Shown here: piece after piece, positions 18,801-29,000 of the stretch
How the letters are laid out: every line of letters starts with the position of its first letter
How positions within the stretch are numbered: position 1 is the first letter of the stretch
Source of the DNA: Holophagae bacterium
GTDB lineage: Bacteria > Acidobacteriota > Holophagae > Acanthopleuribacterales > Acanthopleuribacteraceae
Direction of reading: 5' to 3'
NCBI GenBank assembly: GCA_030429565.1
Contig: JAUIFE010000012.1
Span: 1 to 64,000, forward strand
Length of the DNA stretch: 64,000 nt
Made by a program: the position numbers and the translations under genes
Notes under the pieces: generated by a model
Databases searched by the model: none
What the model was told of the DNA's origin: nothing
The model's input: the letters and a program-made list of their open reading frames with translations, nothing else

Positions 18801-21762
18801 CGAAACGTTCAGATCGACCGGAAGGATAACCCCACGGGCCTTTGCGGTAGTGCGCACGATCCAAAGTGAAATCACTGTCGGTGTGGTATTCGAATTGATA
18901 GCCATTGCCCAGGGGATGATCACCGGGACGATTGTAGAAGTTGACAGCATCGAGGGTGAGCTTACCCCCGTTGGAAGGCGTCACATTGCTGTAGCCGCGC
19001 GCCAAGCGATGATCGTAGGAAAACCTTACTTCGTTGATGAACTGATCAGCCCAAGCCTCGTCCTGTAGCCAAGCTGCCAGGTCACGGACACCGGTGCCGT
19101 CCGCCGTTTGAAAAAACGATTCATCGATGGCACGATCTCGTGCATAAAGACGTATCCCGTTGAGTTTGACGGAACCGTTAAACGCCGTCGTCGCCCCTTC
19201 AAGCTGGTGAATACTGATATGGCTGAAAAGCCCGAAGGGACCTGACTCGGTGGGCGGCGGCGGACTGGGCGGCACCCCGACGTTCACAAAAACACGAAAT
19301 ACGTCGTAATGACCATAATCCCAATTACCAAGGTATGTCAGACGGCCGCCACCGAGCAATGCCTGACCGCGCGCGCGGACAAAGCCGAAATCGATTTCCT
19401 GATGGGTGGTCAAACCCCATTTGGCAGCGGTCCCATTCGCGAACAGCAGAATTAAATCGAGGTTCTGATCAGGGGATTCAGCAAAGGCATCGAGGAAACG
19501 CTGCTCTAAGTTGTCGGGAGCCTGGCGATTGATAAATGAGCCCGCACTAAAAAAGTGCTGTCCGGCAGTGTAGACGACCCGCTTTTGGTGGGTAAACGCG
19601 GCCAGTGGATGATGAACGGGCAGTGTTGGATTGTCGTGATAACTGCCGCTATCAGCCTCATTTACCACAGCCGACAGGTTGTCGGACCGCGTGTGATCCT
19701 GTTGAAAAACGGCGACATGGGTTCGCGTCTTGGCGAAGATCGGGTGGTAGAAATCTTTAAAACCCGCGTTGCGTTGAAAATGGAAGCGGTCCTCATGACT
19801 ATTTCGCCCCGTGAGCGCATAACTCGGTTCTTCGCCCGCCGTATCGGCATGCGAATAAGGTGTTCGCCAGTGATACGAGGGGTTGGTAAGCGCGTAGTGA
19901 AAGGTAACGTAGTCGCCTAAATCTTCCGGCCCGTAGTGGCCAAAAGGGGCCATATCAACAAAATCGGGCGAGGTTACCGCGGCCAAGTACCAGGCATAGG
20001 CATAGGGCTCGGTTTTGTGTTCTTCACCGCGTTCGGCGCTGGTGAAGACATCCGTGCGATCACTGACACGAGAAAACGTCGATTCGTAAAGATTCATGGG
20101 ACGTGCGCCGGCCATAGTCAAGCCATGTTGGTCTTGCAATAAACCGAAGGTGTAGATAATGCCATTGGGATTGGTGACAATGATGCGAGCAATGCGGCCT
20201 TCTCGATCCAACTCGTATCGAATCCGTCTTGAACGATTGTGGGTCGCATAACGTTTGCGCAAGGCCCCGTCCCCAATCACTTGGGTCGGTTGGCCGTTTT
20301 CATCGAACAACGAGGGGAAAAGATGCTGGTCGGTCAGTAAACCTGAGTCGGTGAGCATGACCATGTTGTCGACCCCCTCGGTCTCGGTTCGCCACGGACT
20401 TTTTGCAAAAAATGCTTCAAGGTCGGCATCCCAATTAATCCGCCCTTCGTCAAGCAGTTGGTACAAGTTGCGATAGGGGTAAAAGTGCCAACTGTCACCG
20501 AGGGAAATGGCCGCGCTGGTGTCGGAAAACGCCAAAAACCCACGTTGCGCGTGGACCGGTTTGGCCATTCCAGACAAGCCCTGGGCGGCAATTGAGTAAC
20601 CGTCAAAACTAGTTGTCATGTAGTCCGCTTGGTAGGCTTGGTTGTTGGCAAGAGCGTTGTTGGCGTCGTCGCCGGACGGTGCCGGTGCAAAACCCTTTTG
20701 AAAATCTTGGTAATAGGTGTCCAACGCCAGGCCAACATGACGGTAGGACGGTTGGTCGGTGCGCTCATCGCGACGCTGATAGGTTGGATGAAAGCCATGA
20801 CCTTCGGCACGATCCTGAAAAAGCCTGAGGGTGGCGTCATCGGCCTCAAGGGTTGTGGCCACATTTTCATCAACCTGTAAAGCGCGCCGGCGTTGAAACG
20901 CGCTTTCCTCGCCAACTTTATCGAGGTGGATGGCCCCCCAGGCTTCGCTCGCTTCCGTGCGAACCGCTTGGGTACGGCCCCAGCCAAAGTTGAAAGCCTT
21001 GATACTCATGGAAACTTGCCGGCTGTTAACCGTGGTTTTGCCGCCAAGCGACAGGAAATTGGTCGAGGCATTGACCGGTTTTATTGAATATCCATCCAAA
21101 CCATAACCAATGTCGCCACGGGTGGAAAGACCTGCAAAATTGTCATTCCCGCCGGCATAACTGACGCTACCAACCACATCACCGTGTTGGCTGTAGGTCA
21201 TTCCCAAACCCACGCCGCTACTGACATTGCGGATACCCACATCAGCAGAAAAACCATTGCGGTTGTGATAGCCAATATTGCCGGAGCCCCTAAATTTCTG
21301 CCCTCCGACACCGCCTATCCCGACAGAACCGCCGAAACCGCCGTGGTTATCCCAACGGATGCCGGCACTCCAGCCTTTGTAACCGAAGCCGACGTTGTAG
21401 TTGTAAACGCTATCTAGTTCTTGCCGTGACGTGATCAAAGCGCCTTGATAGTCATCCGGAATCGATCGAACAAAACGCGAGACTGAGCCAGGTTGGAGGT
21501 TCCATCCCAAACCAACCCAGCTTGCCTCTTGACCATGCAACACGCCGGCATGATAACTCAAGGACAAGGGGTATTGACCGCCGGGCGCGCCGGGAATAGC
21601 CATGACCGGCAGGGCGTAAGTAAAGTCGCCGTTTGCAAGGTTCACCAAGTCGGAAATGTCGACAGGTTCGAACTGTGTTACCTCTGGTGCCGTACCACCG
21701 CTAGTTTGTGCCCAAAGTGGCAACAACGCAATCAAACTCATAAGAGGCAATCGAAGAAACAT
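15811..21762 (-). CDS. Secreted RHS-like/YD-repeat protein, upstream partner
   Basis: A 1,983-residue protein. The ATG at 21762 has GGAG 8 nt upstream and opens a signal peptide (MFLRLPLMSLIALLPLWAQ). Residues ~35-95 carry the N-terminal pattern common in large secreted RHS proteins: NLANGDFTYALPVMAIPG, then YPLSLSYHAG and SWVGLGWNLQPG. A Gly-rich beta stretch (about 115-240) follows. A jelly-roll-like carbohydrate/galactose-binding region lies near 1780-1920 and is followed by one or two YD-type repeats (GRTVRYQFNQDGELWRIFDG). It ends abruptly after these repeats, without an RHS core end or toxin tail. The next gene on the strand, the barnase-tailed RHS protein, starts 108 bp downstream, so co-transcription is likely. 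It could be a shell subunit or a truncated relative; the role is unknown. Confidence 0.8.
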   Translation of the reverse strand: MFLRLPLMSLIALLPLWAQTSGGTAPEVTQFEPVDISDLVNLANGDFTYALPVMAIPGAPGGQYPLSLSYHAGVLHGQEASWVGLGWNLQPGSVSRFVRSIPDDYQGALITSRQELDSVYNYNVGFGYKGWSAGIRWDNHGGFGGSVGIGGVGGQKFRGSGNIGYHNRNGFSADVGIRNVSSGVGLGMTYSQHGDVVGSVSYAGGNDNFAGLSTRGDIGYGLDGYSIKPVNASTNFLSLGGKTTVNSRQVSMSIKAFNFGWGRTQAVRTEASEAWGAIHLDKVGEESAFQRRRALQVDENVATTLEADDATLRLFQDRAEGHGFHPTYQRRDERTDQPSYRHVGLALDTYYQDFQKGFAPAPSGDDANNALANNQAYQADYMTTSFDGYSIAAQGLSGMAKPVHAQRGFLAFSDTSAAISLGDSWHFYPYRNLYQLLDEGRINWDADLEAFFAKSPWRTETEGVDNMVMLTDSGLLTDQHLFPSLFDENGQPTQVIGDGALRKRYATHNRSRRIRYELDREGRIARIIVTNPNGIIYTFGLLQDQHGLTMAGARPMNLYESTFSRVSDRTDVFTSAERGEEHKTEPYAYAWYLAAVTSPDFVDMAPFGHYGPEDLGDYVTFHYALTNPSYHWRTPYSHADTAGEEPSYALTGRNSHEDRFHFQRNAGFKDFYHPIFAKTRTHVAVFQQDHTRSDNLSAVVNEADSGSYHDNPTLPVHHPLAAFTHQKRVVYTAGQHFFSAGSFINRQAPDNLEQRFLDAFAESPDQNLDLILLFANGTAAKWGLTTHQEIDFGFVRARGQALLGGGRLTYLGNWDYGHYDVFRVFVNVGVPPSPPPPTESGPFGLFSHISIHQLEGATTAFNGSVKLNGIRLYARDRAIDESFFQTADGTGVRDLAAWLQDEAWADQFINEVRFSYDHRLARGYSNVTPSNGGKLTLDAVNFYNRPGDHPLGNGYQFEYHTDSDFTLDRAHYRKGPWGYPSGRSERFASRVDERVTQTDTGVAVPIQALDSLSAVITPVGSRIEIEYERDRFSRIQDRFAVNRDQPLPFIENNSPPMLVDYVRALGGEGRFQNIYGRPLPLEQILARLSDFTWTWTSNDPSVFQEQVLVLARGASRENCPYLDESGACIDAPTPFNTNDHRFVLPTKKVNEGSRHWSLAIDKISDAEGRALHPAIREFASWIWHEINHPRGGLIRFQIQQIQGRQTINSAGAQVVVPVQTNFADPYSTNPSAASAVGEIAGSLRVKQVKIGPSQLAGRLGDEMTTTLTYDYRDPDLDLDSGVIFADPSGYIQGVGGDRRLLRSEAYPYLFMPGADISYGAVTSKQRNPKPQNSRFEPGSTRFRFLTAAHPDLVHGTFTESVKPYQNEVSLQWDDAQPHTQLIQYKTHGDQDRPWEAAAFNREQPVVFSFDFQVRSRVVNQSGLIGRPVEEVLLTQGGFPIRTISTEYRAAYDPAREAFPVVRFYRDADGRLQEADLPGDQSAGSLNPMMPGVHAEQHFGLLIGRHDGDGRRLRVKALFQDELWNTYRPVKSTVEYREGGHKTRLESAVVAVEFSTGSDAITETRSLQADGTDRYMYVWQIPAHEIWDAAGGQGMKQKNMLTQPGFKMAFSSDTSMRPTATRTWLQGLAEVETDQLYASVEMWRKGLNARNPDAWFLGGSASFLADLNRNADQVLNGMLFPTASDGFWQNSYPNPAGGRWELAIQNTAYNPFGLPAESRDRLGTYSAVLYDTTERRPIAHFGNARLNQIYYESFESYPEIIGGTYPPAKDNPHNHRLVRLNGAAAYDLSPEAFMAQYRQVYSGLGAAVGPVTLDFVPAPETGETERPYWLSFFCRPDAGNNLRLQIPGWSDVTSLTLAAHRPQSKQRHITISPAPQGWFFVKLKLNRSQFGAIELGQTGLRIDDIAVYPAGTASERSAFANFYAYDPHFQKMTATTDSRGRTVRYQFNQDGELWRIFDGDGRLREAYQVLEHQRVESTPLPQAP

Positions 21763-22411
21763 CGCAATTACTCCCAAAAGCGTAAACAGCTATCCACCCG
21801 TCCACACGAGGCGCCAGGCAAAACCACTACAAACTTTTCCAAAATAAAAACTTAAACAATCTTTCAAAAAGAAAAACGACGGGCCTACTGCAGAAAATCC
21901 TTCACCTACCGCAATTCAGACCACTTCGTGTTAAGCGCCCGTATAAAGTCCACATCCATTCACCTTAGATCTCGGCTTTTCACTGACCTAAGCATTCGCC
22001 GAAAGTGATGTTTCGCGGTGAACCTATCCATTCCGCCTAAACAGTCGCTCACCCACACATGCGCAAAACCTTGGCAAATCCGGTAGAAAAAAGTAAAAAA
22101 ATTTTAAAGAGACGTGCTAAGTCCTCAATCCATTTGAGTTATTTCATCCAAACCAGCCGCTAACAATGGAGGCTGCACCAATCCGTGAACAGCACGCAGA
22201 ACTGCCGCCCACAGGCTCGATATTGGAATGCCGGTAGGAAGAAACGAGGCGATTATTTCAACGTTCTTCCTAGCTCACTATTTTCAAAATACTTATTAAA
22301 ATCAAAAAACATATCAACCGCCCCTGCTGTTCACCCATTCAAGCTGGTCGACTTATAAAAAAGTGGTCGGTGTAATCCCCGCAGGCGCGATAAACGGCAG
22401 TCCAAAGCCGC
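21763..22411. other. Long AT-rich intergenic region upstream of the RHS operon
   Basis: About 650 bp without a supported gene. The part next to the RHS-like gene (21830-21880 and 22080-22120) is A/T-rich with homopolymer runs and is the likely promoter and leader region for the minus-strand toxin operon. I cannot pick one promoter with confidence. No repeat or RNA gene was recognised. Confidence 0.5.
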
Positions 22412-22456
22412 TAAAAAAAGTAAAAAAGTCCGCTGCTCTCATTGGAGCAAACGGAC
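22412..22456 (-). terminator. Rho-independent terminator after the VOC gene
   Basis: On the minus strand a GTCCG...GCTC / GAGC...CGGAC hairpin (22428-22456) is followed by a T-rich tract (TTTTTTACTTTTTTT). It lies 44 bp beyond the stop of the VOC gene and insulates it from the RHS operon. Confidence 0.85.
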
Positions 22457-22499
22457 CCTGATTCACCATTGTCCCTGATATCCCCGTGCCATAGCGGGA

Positions 22500-22868
22500 T
22501 TAGTTCATGCAGATAAAGTTGAGTTTGTTGCCATCCATGTCGCGGAAATAGGCGGCGTAAAAACCACCGATGCGCACGCCTGGCGCGCCTTCATCCGCGG
22601 CCCCCAGTGAAAGCGCTTTGGCGTGGAGTTCGTCGACCTGAGCGCGATCCTTGGCAACCAGAGCCACCATCGTGCCATTGCCGACACTTGCTTCCTGACC
22701 GTCGTACGGCAAGGTGACACAGAAATAACGCTGGTCTTCGCCGTTGCTGTAGGCAATAAAACGATCAGTCGCCATCACCTGTTTGCCGCCCATGGTGGCA
22801 AACAACGCATCATAAAATGCACCGGCCTTGGCTAAATCATTAGTTCCTAACATGGTGTAAGCGATCAT
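22500..22868 (-). CDS. VOC (glyoxalase/bleomycin-resistance) superfamily protein
   Basis: A 122-residue cytosolic protein with the usual single-module VOC layout: MIAYTMLGTNDLAKAGAFYD at the N-terminus, a central GNGTMVALVAKD strand, and the C-terminal AAYFRDMDGNKLNF motif that normally supplies a metal-ligand or fold-closing segment. The ATG has GGAGG 5 nt upstream. The family includes glyoxalases, dioxygenases and resistance proteins; nothing here fixes the substrate. It looks monocistronic: one terminator follows it, and the terminator of the giant repeat protein gene lies upstream. Confidence 0.85.
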   Translation of the reverse strand: MIAYTMLGTNDLAKAGAFYDALFATMGGKQVMATDRFIAYSNGEDQRYFCVTLPYDGQEASVGNGTMVALVAKDRAQVDELHAKALSLGAADEGAPGVRIGGFYAAYFRDMDGNKLNFICMN

Positions 22869-22948
22869 TCGTTCCTCCGAGAATCATGTGTCTTTTAACA
22901 AACCTAGCTTACGCGTGGCGGCGACGCCGGTTTCATCACAGCACACCC

Positions 22949-22979
22949 CAAAAAAGAAAAGACCCGCACGCAGCGGGTC
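22949..22979 (-). terminator. Rho-independent terminator after the giant repeat protein
   Basis: On the minus strand GACCCGCTGCGTGCGGGTC forms a 7-8 bp GC stem directly followed by TTTTCTTTTTT. It lies about 60 bp after the stop of the 2,466-residue protein gene. Confidence 0.9.
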
Positions 22980-23037
22980 GTTAGCAACAGAATCCAGGAG
23001 CCGGCCCGGGGCGAACCCGGACCGGCTTGGTTTGAGG

Positions 23038-26000
23038 TTAGGGGCAAACTTCGCCCGTACGGATGTAGAGGAAGTCCAACACATCGATGATGCCGTCGCC
23101 GTTGGCGTCGGCAGTACTTGCGGTACGCCAATCATCGGCCAGGAAGGCTACGTCCTCGGCATCGTTACAGCCGTCGCCGTTGAGGTCGAGGAAGTCGCTG
23201 TTCTGACCCACCAGCACGATCACTTGACTTGTCGCCGTGTTGGCGTTGCCGTTTTCGTCAACCGTGACTTGGTAGATGTTGGTCGCGGTTGGCGCTGGAT
23301 CGAGGCTGATGGGGTTGGTGTTGGTGGGGAAATCGGAGGCATTCGTGACGTCACGCCACTGAATGGTGATGTCGTTGCTGAAACAAGTCGGTGTCGCTTC
23401 AAGACTGATGATATCCAAACCTTGAGCCACTGAGACCGGTACCAACACATCCACGTCCTGAATGGTCAGGGTGACGGTATCTGCCAACACACATGAACCA
23501 CTCACCACTTCCCATTGCAGCACATAGGTGCCAACCAAGTCGGTGGTAAAGACAGCCGTGGGGCTGTTGGCATTGTCGAACGAGGTCACCGCGCCATTCG
23601 GACCGGTTTCCACGGTCCAGGTACCGGTTCCCGTGGTGGGATCGGAGGCACCCAAGGTGATGGTGTCGATCAGACAAGCACTGAAGTCGGCGCCGGCTTC
23701 AGCAACCGGCGTGCTGAAGAAGGTCACGTTGACGTCATCAGTGGCGCTACAAACACCGTCGGTTTCTTCCCACTGCAACACGTAGGCGAAGCCGGTGGTG
23801 CCGGTGAAGGTGGTAGTGGTGCTACCTGGCGAAGCAATCATGCCGTTGCCGTCGTCGGTGAGCAAACTCCAAGTACCGCCGGTACCGGTTGAAAGCACCG
23901 CCGTTAAGGTAGCCGGATCTTGGTCACACACCAACTGATCCGCGCCCGCGTCGGGCACCAGAATCGGCCGGAATTCGACATCAACATCATCGGAACTGTC
24001 GAGACAGACCCCATTGCTGATAGTCCAGGTTAAGGTGTAGGTTTCACCGATGGTGCCGGTGAAGGTTGAAGTGGGACTGCTGTCATCGGAGAAGACACCG
24101 TTCATGTCAGGACCGGTGTAGGTCCAGCGACCGCCCTCACCCACGCCTGGCGCATTGGCGGCCAGTTCAGCTTGGCCGTCACACACGGCTCCGGCACCCG
24201 TTTGATCGGGGCCGGCGTTGGCGACGGTTGGACTGGTGCCGAAGGTGATAGATACGGTGTCGGTCGAAGCGGTGCAGTTACCACTTGCGATGGTCCAGGT
24301 GAATACGTAGGTACCGAGCGTATCGGCGGTGATTTGAGCGCCAGGATCGTTGGCACCGTCAGGATAGGAACCGGCGTCGGTGGTCGTGAACACGATGCCG
24401 CCAGGACCGGTGAAGGTCCAAGTTCCCTCACCCATGCCCGCGCCCGGCGTGTTGCCGGCGAGGTTGGTCGAGAGGGTATCGCACACGGCCGCGTCAGCAC
24501 CGGCATCGGCGGTGGCAGGATCCATGTGGAGGTTAATGACAACGTCGTCGGCGTTGCCCGCACCGCATGTTCCGTTTGTAACGGTCCAAGTCAGGGTGTA
24601 GGCGTAACCACGGTTACCATTGAAGGTGGCGCCCGGCGTGTTGGCGTCGGGATCGAAGCTTTCACCGCCGGGATTCATGGGTAAGTCACCGTCGAGCGGC
24701 GCGACACTGGAGATACTCCAAGTACCGGTGCCGACGCCCGGCGTGTTGCCGGCGAGGGTGGCGGCTGCACCGCAAACGTCTTGATCGGGACCGGCGGTCG
24801 CCAAGGTTGGCGCTTCGTCGAAGGTAATCACAACGTTGTCGGTCAGGTCACAAATCTCGTTGGCGGTTTTGAATGCCAAGGTGTAGCTGCTACCGGCAGA
24901 ACCGGTAAAGGTGGTGGTGAAGCCGGCGTTGGCAGGCGTGGTGCTGGTGGTACCGGGTACCGCGGTAAAGAAGCCGAGATCATCGACGTTACCGGCGTCG
25001 GCAAATTCCCAGTTACCCATGTAAGCCACATCGGTAAGCGGGTCAGGCAGACCGGCCAGGTTAACCGTACCTTGGTTGAAGTTCAAACCCCAACCGGTGA
25101 TTTGGCCGGTGTTACCGGGGACGCCGTCGGTCACGGTTAAGGTCCAGTCACCGGCCAAACCTTCGCCGTCAAACTGAGCCAACGCTGATGCGCCGACTTT
25201 GACAACACCGCTAAAAGGCTGTTGATAACCGGTAGCACAGCTGAGTAGATCAGCGGCTTCATCATCGTAGATGCGCATGCCGGCGGCAGCCGCGCCGCAA
25301 GCCAAGCCGTTAACCAAGGTAACGGTGGTGCCGGTATCGTCGTGGCGCAAGGTCACCTGCAGTTCGTTGGCATTGGCGTGTTCGAAGTTAAGCATGACGT
25401 CCAGGTCCGTGATGGTCCCGAAACGGTCAACGCTGATGGTATTGGTAAAGCTTGAAGAACCGTCGTCGGGAATGGCGTCGGGACCCAAAGCTTGCATCAT
25501 CCTTGCGCCACCGGCGCAAACGGTTTGATCACTACCCGCATCCGGGGTATCGGGTGCTTCGAGGAAGTCAACGGTGATGTCGATACTGTCATCGCGGCAC
25601 GGCGAGTTGGTCAGGAACCATTGCAACGTATAACTGACGCCCTCATCACCGGTGAAGGTATCGGTCCCAAGCGTTGACGTGGTCGTACCGGTTGACCCGA
25701 AGCGACCGTTGGTGTTGCCGCCGGGAGAGGTTGACACGATGGACCAAGTACCGGTGCCGCGTGAAGGCAATGCGCCGGGGGTCCCGTCGTGACCACCGTC
25801 AAGGGTGACTTCGGTGGTACAGGTTTGCTGATTGCTTGCGGTGGCAATGGGATCTTCCACAAGCAGGATTTGCACGGTGTCGGTTGTGAGACAGACGTCT
25901 TCACGCAGTTCCCACTCGAGCGTGTAGGTGAAACCACGAGTACCGGTGAAGGTCGTGTTAAAGACATTGACATCACCGAAGGCGGCGTTGCCGTCCCCGA

Positions 26001-29000
26001 CACGGACCCGCCAGGTACCAACCACCGAGCCGGCGCCGGGATCGTTGCCGGAGAGGATGGTGATCGGTGCACACAGCGTTTGGTCGGCGCCGGCATTGGC
26101 CTGCGGCAACTCTTTGATAATGACTTGAGTCGTGTCGGAAGAAACGCACTGAATGCCGGTGAATACTTCCCAGCGCAGCACGTAGGTCGTTCCTACATTA
26201 CCCGTAAACATAGAAGTGGGGCTGGTGGCGTCGCTAAAGGTTTCACCACCAAGGTTTATGGCCGGATCGGCACTTTCAATACTCCAGTAGCCGTCGCCAA
26301 CAGCCGGCGCGACGCCCTCGAGAACAACCACACCCGTCATAGAGCCAACCGGCGGGCAAGTGTTGACAGGGTTACCCGCATCAGCAGTGGACGGTGCCGG
26401 CGCGAATCGAGCGGCCACACTCTGATTAGAGGTATCACAACTATTGGTGACACTCCAATCCAAGGTGTAGTCCTGACCGGCGGTCCCGTGGAAGGTGGCG
26501 TTGGGCAAGTTTGATGTCAACGTGCCTGGCACACCGTCGAAGTAACCGTTGCCGTCGCCGGCGGTAATCGACCAAGTGCCGGAGGTGGCGTTGGCCGGTT
26601 CTACTTGCGCGTCAAGTTGGATCATGTCGGTACCGGCACAGGCTTCATAGCCGGAACCGCCGCCGAGGACCGTGTTATTGGCAGCCACGGCATCGTTGTC
26701 AGATTGGAAGTTAATGACCACGGTGTCGTTGGAAATCGGACAAGGCGCGGCCCCGGTGATTTCCCACTGCAGCGTGTAGCTTTGGCCGGCGGTGCCGGTA
26801 AAGGTATCGGTTGGGTTAACCGAGGTGGTGGTGCCGGGGGTAACCCCGAAGTAACCATTGCCGTCACCGTTGCTGATGGTCCAGGTGCCGGTGCCCGCAC
26901 TAGGCGTGTTGCCGGCGAGCGTGGCCGAGCCGGAGACGGATTGGGTACGGAAGGAAATGAACCAGTTGTCCAAGGTTCCGGTCTCACCTGTTTCCGTATC
27001 GGTCACGGTCAAAGTCCACATGCCAACAACCGCTTCGCCGTTAAAGCCGGACAGCGCTTCTTGCGGTGCGATGAATTGTGGCAGGAGCACGGTGCGCTCA
27101 AGGGTGCGACAGATATCGCCGGTGGCGCCGTCACGGAAGCCCAGCGGGGCGACACCGTCTAAGATGTCACACTTTGTGGAACCGTCAAACAGAACAACCG
27201 TCGTGCCCATCGGGCTTTGCAGGCTGATGTCGAGTTGGCTCAAGGCGGTGTGGGTTACCTGAACCGTCACCTCAGCGCCGAGAATGGTGGCGCCGTTGGG
27301 ATAGTTGCCGGCGCCGGGGTCGGCAATCGTCAAAGTATCGGTGGTTGGAGCGTTGTCGTTTAAGGCAGTGCTGCCACCCATTTCGGTCATGCGGGTGGGA
27401 TCGCTGCAAACATTCTGGTCTGGACCGGCAAGGGCAACTTCGCCATCGAAGAACTCGATGTCAACCGTGTCGGTGCTGTCGACGCAGGTGCCGTTGGAGA
27501 CGGTCCAGGTTAAGGTGTAGGTCTGGCCACCGGTCCCGGCAAAGGTGGTGGTGGGATCGGTGGGATCGGTCAAAACACCGTTGCCGTCGCCAACACCGGT
27601 AATCGACCAAACACCGGTGCCAACCGTGGGTGTGTTGGCAGCCAGGGCTGTTTCGAGCGCGCAAACACCACTACCTCCACCGGTTTGATCGGGACCCGCG
27701 TTGGCGGGAGTAGGATCATCTTCCAGGGTGATGGTCACGTCCACCGAGCGGTCAACACAAAGGCTGCCACTTTCGATGGTGTAACGCAGGGAGTAGGCGG
27801 TACCACGGGTACCGTTAAAGGAATCGGTCGGGTTATTCGACGTCAAGGTGCCGGGCGTGCCGGAAAAATAACCGTTGTCGTCGCCGGAAACAATCGACCA
27901 GACGGCGGTACGACCCGAGGGATCGTTACCATCCAAGGTCACGTTATCGGCACACACCGTTTGATCGGTTGCAGTTGCTTCCGGTGCTGGAGCACCAAAG
28001 GCGATTTGAACGTCGTCGGTACTGGGCGGGCAAGGCCCAACATCAGGGGTGATAGTCCAACGCAGTTGATAAACCGCGTTCAAATCACCGGTAAAACGGG
28101 AGTTAAAAGCAGTGGCATCTTCAAAAGAAGAAACAGCACCACCGGGTTCGCTTGAAAGCACCGACCACATACCGGACTCACCGGCGCCTGGCTGGTTGCC
28201 GACAAGTCGGGTAATCAGCGTGCCGCCCTCGACGGGACACACGGTTTGGTTTGAACCGGCATCAGCAGTGGTTGGATCGCCGGTAAAGTTAATCACAACG
28301 TCGTCACTGCTTATCGGACAAACACCGTTGGTCAGGGTCCAACGCAAGGTGTAAGACTGGCCGATGGTACCCGTGAAATCGTCGGCTTCGTTGGTCGATG
28401 AGGTCGTACCCGGCGTGCTGCCGAAATAACCATTGCCGTCACCGGCAACAATTGCCCAAGAACCGGTCACATCAAGACCGGAGGCCGCGTTTGCGGCAAG
28501 AACAGTGGTCCCACCACAGATGTCCTGATCGGCACCGGCTGCGGCGGCCGGTGAATCGTAGAAGGTAATGGTGACGGTATCGGTATCGGTACAGGTCCCA
28601 TTGTCTTCTTCCCACTGGAGAACGTAGGTAGTGTCAACGGTCCCGGTAAAGGCACTGGTCGCGGAAGCCGGCGTTGTGATTGAACCGCCAGCACCAGACA
28701 AGATGCTCCAAGTACCACCGGAACCGGTGGACAAAGCGGCCGCGAGGTTGGTACTAGTGCCGCAAACGTTCTGGTCGGCACCGGCGCTGGCCGTCAGATC
28801 TTCGAGGAGATCGATGACAACGTCGTCAGAGGAAATGGGACAAACGCCGTTGGTGATGGTCCAGCGCAAGGTGTAGGACACGCCTTTGGTACCGGTAAAG
28901 GTTGCGGTTGGTGAAGTGGCATCGCTAAAACTGCCGCCCGCGCCGGCAACCACACTCCAAGACCCAGATTCCTGAAAGCCGGCGGCGGCGTTCGCAGCCA

